Shown: piece by piece, positions 9,092 through 10,712 of the stretch
Numbering within the stretch: position 1 is the first letter of the stretch
Layout: every line of letters begins with the position of its first letter
Source: Deltaproteobacteria bacterium
GTDB lineage: Bacteria > Desulfobacterota > Binatia > UBA9968
Assembly (NCBI GenBank): GCA_005878685.1
Contig: VBLN01000145.1
Location: forward strand, 1 to 10,712
DNA length: 10,712 bases
Direction of reading: 5' to 3'
Notes under the pieces: model-generated
Seen by the model: the letters and a program-made list of their open reading frames with translations, nothing else
What the model was told of the DNA's origin: nothing
Databases searched by the model: none
Position numbers and translations under genes: made by a program

Positions 9092-9655
9092 GTGACTTGC
9101 ATCGTCGCCGCGCTGGTTTTGATGTCGGCGTTGTCCGCGAACGCTGCTACGACCGAAGAGCGCCTCGCCCCATGCCTCGCCTGCCACGGTGACAAGGGGC
9201 AATCGGTCATCCCGGATGTGCCTTCGCTCGGCGGTCAACCGGCTTTCTACCTCACCATCCAGCTGCTCATGTTCCGGGAAAAGCTCCGCGTCGTCGAACC
9301 GATGAACCAGATGATGCTAGGACTCAAGGACGACGATTTGCGCGATATGGCGGATTACATTGCGAAGCTGCCACCGCCCGAGCCTGTGGGCGGTGCCGGT
9401 GACCCCGCCCGCATAGAACAGGCCAAGGCGCTCATCGAGCAGCACCGATGTAATTTCTGCCATAACCGGGATTATTCCGGTGAAAAGAATGTTCCCCGCC
9501 TCGCCGGCCAGCGCGAAGACTACCTCGGCAAGGCCCTGCGGGAATACAAGAGCAACGCGCGCCGCGGCTACGATGCCTCAATGGCGGATGTTCTTTACCT
9601 GATCAGCGACGAACAGCTCCTCGACCTGGCCTACTTTCTGGCTCGTCTCCGCTGA
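9092..9655 (+). CDS. c4-like diheme cytochrome c
   Basis: This is a periplasmic electron carrier with two heme-binding sites: CLACH at residues 28-32 and CNFCH at 120-124, counted from GTG 9092. Each half has the cytochrome c4/c553 layout. In the first, CxxCHG is followed by an MNQMM ligand region at 71-75 and then LKDDDLRDMADYIAKLPPP. In the second, the site is followed by DASMADVLYLISDEQLLDLAYFLARLR. The hydrophobic stretch VAALVLMSALSANA is the signal peptide, cleaved before ATTEE. The frame is open to TTG 9008, but those extra residues (VSGFELRISDF) are repeat-derived. No start here has an SD; GTG 9092 and ATG 9122 are the best choices, and the native start was probably lost to the repeat. 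It probably accepted electrons from the adjacent dehydrogenase. Confidence 0.8.
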   Translation: MTCIVAALVLMSALSANAATTEERLAPCLACHGDKGQSVIPDVPSLGGQPAFYLTIQLLMFREKLRVVEPMNQMMLGLKDDDLRDMADYIAKLPPPEPVGGAGDPARIEQAKALIEQHRCNFCHNRDYSGEKNVPRLAGQREDYLGKALREYKSNARRGYDASMADVLYLISDEQLLDLAYFLARLR

Positions 9656-9760
9656 TCGCAAAAACGCTCGCACGGACGTAAGTTTCGGCTCGTCGACAAC
9701 GTCCGAGTCAAAGTCCGCATTGATGCCCTCCGCTCTGAAATGGACCCACTCCAGATCTGT
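9656..9760 (+). pseudogene. Remnant of an RNase R C-terminus (end of S1 domain)
   Basis: Directly after the cytochrome stop, in the same frame, the DNA reads QKRSHGRKFRLVDNVRVKV, then RIDALRSEMDPLQ. Against the intact RNase R at 7180-7266 (HGRKFRLGDPVRVKVTRIN, then AFRSEIDFEL) about 20 of 29 residues agree, with one residue missing. At DNA level the copies differ mostly at third codon positions, so this is a diverged homologous coding copy and not a fresh duplication. The homologous part starts at about 9671. There is no start codon or catalytic domain. The frame stays open to TAA 9797 without further similarity. The position suggests an rnr 3' end displaced by, or carried with, the dehydrogenase/cytochrome insert. 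Confidence 0.72.
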
Positions 9761-9907
9761 TGGAGCCTAGCACTGCCCTGTGCTATACGGAAGCATTAAT
9801 CTAGCCTAGGGATGATTATTTGGACTGCTGATGTAAACTCAAGAACAAGAAATCACAGAAGATCCAAAACCCGTCATCGAACTCAAAAGTTTGATAAAGA
9901 AGTAACC

Positions 9908-10348
9908 GTGAAGGCTCAGGAGTTCGAAGAGTTGAACGTCTATCAGCGAGCGAGGGAATTGACAAATCGAACCTATGAACTTACCCGCGACAGTGCTTTC
10001 GCGCGGGATTTTGGGCTCATTGATCAGATTCGACGGGCGTCAGTTTCTATCATGTCTAATATCGCAGAAGGTTTTGAACGCGGCACGAATGCTGAGTTTG
10101 TCCAATTTCTTTATATTGCCAAGGGCTCTGCCGGAGAAGTTCGCGCCCAAGCCTCTATTGCCTTTGACCAGAGATATATTTCCAGGGAAGATTACGATGA
10201 TTTGACCGACCGATGTCGACGGATAAGCGGTATGTTAAATAATCTTATTGCTTACCTACGACAACCTCGGTTTGCTGGTAGAAGGACCCAGAAACCTCAA
10301 TACAAATCTCTTGCCGAAGAGCTGAACGAGATCCTAAAGAAAGGTTGA
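9908..10348 (+). CDS. Four-helix-bundle protein, 23S rRNA intervening-sequence family
   Basis: This 146-residue protein matches the TIGR02436/S23 family: FEELNVYQRARELTNRTYELT, then DFGLIDQIRRASVSIMSNIAEGFERGT.AEFVQFLYIAKGSAGEVRAQASIA, then YISREDYDDL and a final helix with NNLIAYLR. The family folds as a four-helix bundle, was first found encoded in insertions within 23S rRNA genes, and is related to the Avd accessory protein of diversity-generating retroelements. No rRNA or reverse transcriptase is visible here, so it is an orphan copy with unknown role. I chose GTG 9908 because AAAGAAG lies just before it and the family usually begins close to FE.L; the frame is open back to an ATG at 9812, whose extra residues are not family-like. 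An inverted repeat follows the stop. Confidence 0.85.
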   Translation: MKAQEFEELNVYQRARELTNRTYELTRDSAFARDFGLIDQIRRASVSIMSNIAEGFERGTNAEFVQFLYIAKGSAGEVRAQASIAFDQRYISREDYDDLTDRCRRISGMLNNLIAYLRQPRFAGRRTQKPQYKSLAEELNEILKKG

Positions 10349-10364
10349 AGAGTTACAGGGGTGC

Positions 10365-10433
10365 AGGGTTTAGGGTTGAAAATGCGAAGACTTTTGATCC
10401 CTTGAACTTTTGAACCCTTCAACCCTTTAACCT
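10365..10433. repeat. Inverted repeat behind the four-helix-bundle gene
   Basis: AGGGTTTAGGGTTGAA at 10365-10380 pairs with TTCAACCCTTTAACCT at 10418-10433 (13 of 16 positions), with a loop of about 37 bases that itself contains TTGAACTTTTGAACCC units. CCCTTTAACC/CCCTTGAAC-type tails are, to my knowledge, frequent beside this gene family in environmental genomes. It may act as a terminator-like hairpin or be part of a mobile unit. It has no T-tract. Confidence 0.65.
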
Positions 10434-10444
10434 TATATGCCCGC

Positions 10445-10474
10445 TTGACGTAAAACCACCAACTGACCTAATGT
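10445..10474 (+). promoter_or_regulatory. Weak promoter candidate before the last gene
   Basis: TTGACG at 10445-10450 and TAATGT at 10469-10474 are separated by 18 bases. The -35 is good, the -10 poor. They lie 36 bases upstream of the start codon of the next gene, which begins a new unit after the inverted repeat. Confidence 0.28.
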
Positions 10475-10509
10475 GACACTCTCCCAAAGACAAAAAGGAG
10501 GGTGCCGCA

Positions 10510-10712
10510 GTGGTTCTAAGTAAAATCCGACTTCTATGCAGCGACATCTCGCATATGCCGCTGCACTTCACCTTTCGGGACTCTGGGGTCACCCAAAAAC
10601 ACGGCTTTGAGCTCGAGGTCGATATTGCCGAGGTTAAGCAAGGCGATAGGCCGGTCAGGAAGATGCGAGAGCGCGCCTCCTGCCTCTTGGCTGGAGACTA
10701 CGAATTTCTGAG
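10510..10712 (+). CDS. Putative substrate-binding-like protein, N-terminal part (runs off the window)
   Basis: AGGAGG at 10496-10501 stands eight bases before GTG 10510, an excellent ribosome binding site. The frame stays open to the window edge, giving 67 residues: VLSKIRLLCSDISHMPLHF, TFRDSGVTQKHGFELEVDIAE, then KMRERASCLLAGDYEFL. There is no signal peptide. The pattern (short beta strand, a helix over a GV...HGFELEV strand, then a helix ending in a LLAGDYEF turn) resembles the first lobe of NMT1/THI5-like periplasmic-binding-type proteins, in which KHGL.V....G marks the second strand. This identification rests on pattern memory only and is weak. The coding call itself is better supported than the function. 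Confidence 0.55.
   Translation, partial: MVLSKIRLLCSDISHMPLHFTFRDSGVTQKHGFELEVDIAEVKQGDRPVRKMRERASCLLAGDYEFL

Noticed and set aside
9812..9907. ATG 9812 as start of the four-helix-bundle protein.
   Set aside because: The 32 extra residues are charged and not family-like, while GTG 9908 has an SD-like AAAGAAG and fits the usual N-terminus.
9908..10348. Diversity-generating retroelement, because of the Avd-like four-helix bundle.
   Set aside because: No reverse transcriptase, template repeat or variable repeat is visible in the window.

Overview
The window looks like a chromosomal segment of an uncultured, moderately GC-rich Gram-negative bacterium. Periplasmic proteins with signal peptides, an AsmA-type envelope protein and a diheme cytochrome c imply two membranes. 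A DUF4911-like protein beside RNase R and the kinds of dispersed repeats seen would suit a deltaproteobacterial, Binatota-like or NC10-like lineage. That placement is inference.

Positions 1-2154 form a compact beta-oxidation or aromatic-degradation operon, all on the + strand. It holds the tail of a 3-hydroxyacyl-CoA dehydrogenase, a separate degenerate second half of the same protein type (PaaH-like, here split into two overlapping ORFs), and a PaaJ/PcaF-like thiolase. Positions 2184-7311 hold a housekeeping-like run. A large AsmA-family envelope gene is interrupted by a 19-bp tandem duplication; it is followed by a small DUF4911-like protein, whose stop codon overlaps the start of the RNase R gene (TAATG).

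Positions 7312-9655 look like accessory DNA. A repeat-bearing intergenic stretch precedes a sorbosone/glucose dehydrogenase gene broken by an internal deletion with frameshift. Next comes a palindromic GAAATCCGAA-type repeat element that rewrote the end of the dehydrogenase and the start of the following gene, a c4-like diheme cytochrome c. The two genes would have formed a periplasmic oxidation module (sugar or alcohol dehydrogenase plus electron acceptor), which is probably no longer functional as a pair.

Right after the cytochrome stop codon, positions 9656-9760 encode a remnant of an RNase R C-terminus. It is homologous to the end of the intact rnr gene 2.4 kb upstream and in the same orientation. 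This suggests that the dehydrogenase/cytochrome block was inserted at, or recombined into, the 3' end of rnr. Downstream lie a four-helix-bundle (23S rRNA intervening-sequence family) protein with a characteristic inverted repeat behind it, and the start of a gene with a very strong ribosome binding site that runs off the window.

No CRISPR array, rRNA, tRNA or transposase was seen. No clearly new defence or mobile system was found. The most interesting signals are the rnr-tail remnant, the repeat-made protein termini, the duplication in the AsmA gene and the split pseudoenzyme half of the PaaH-like protein.
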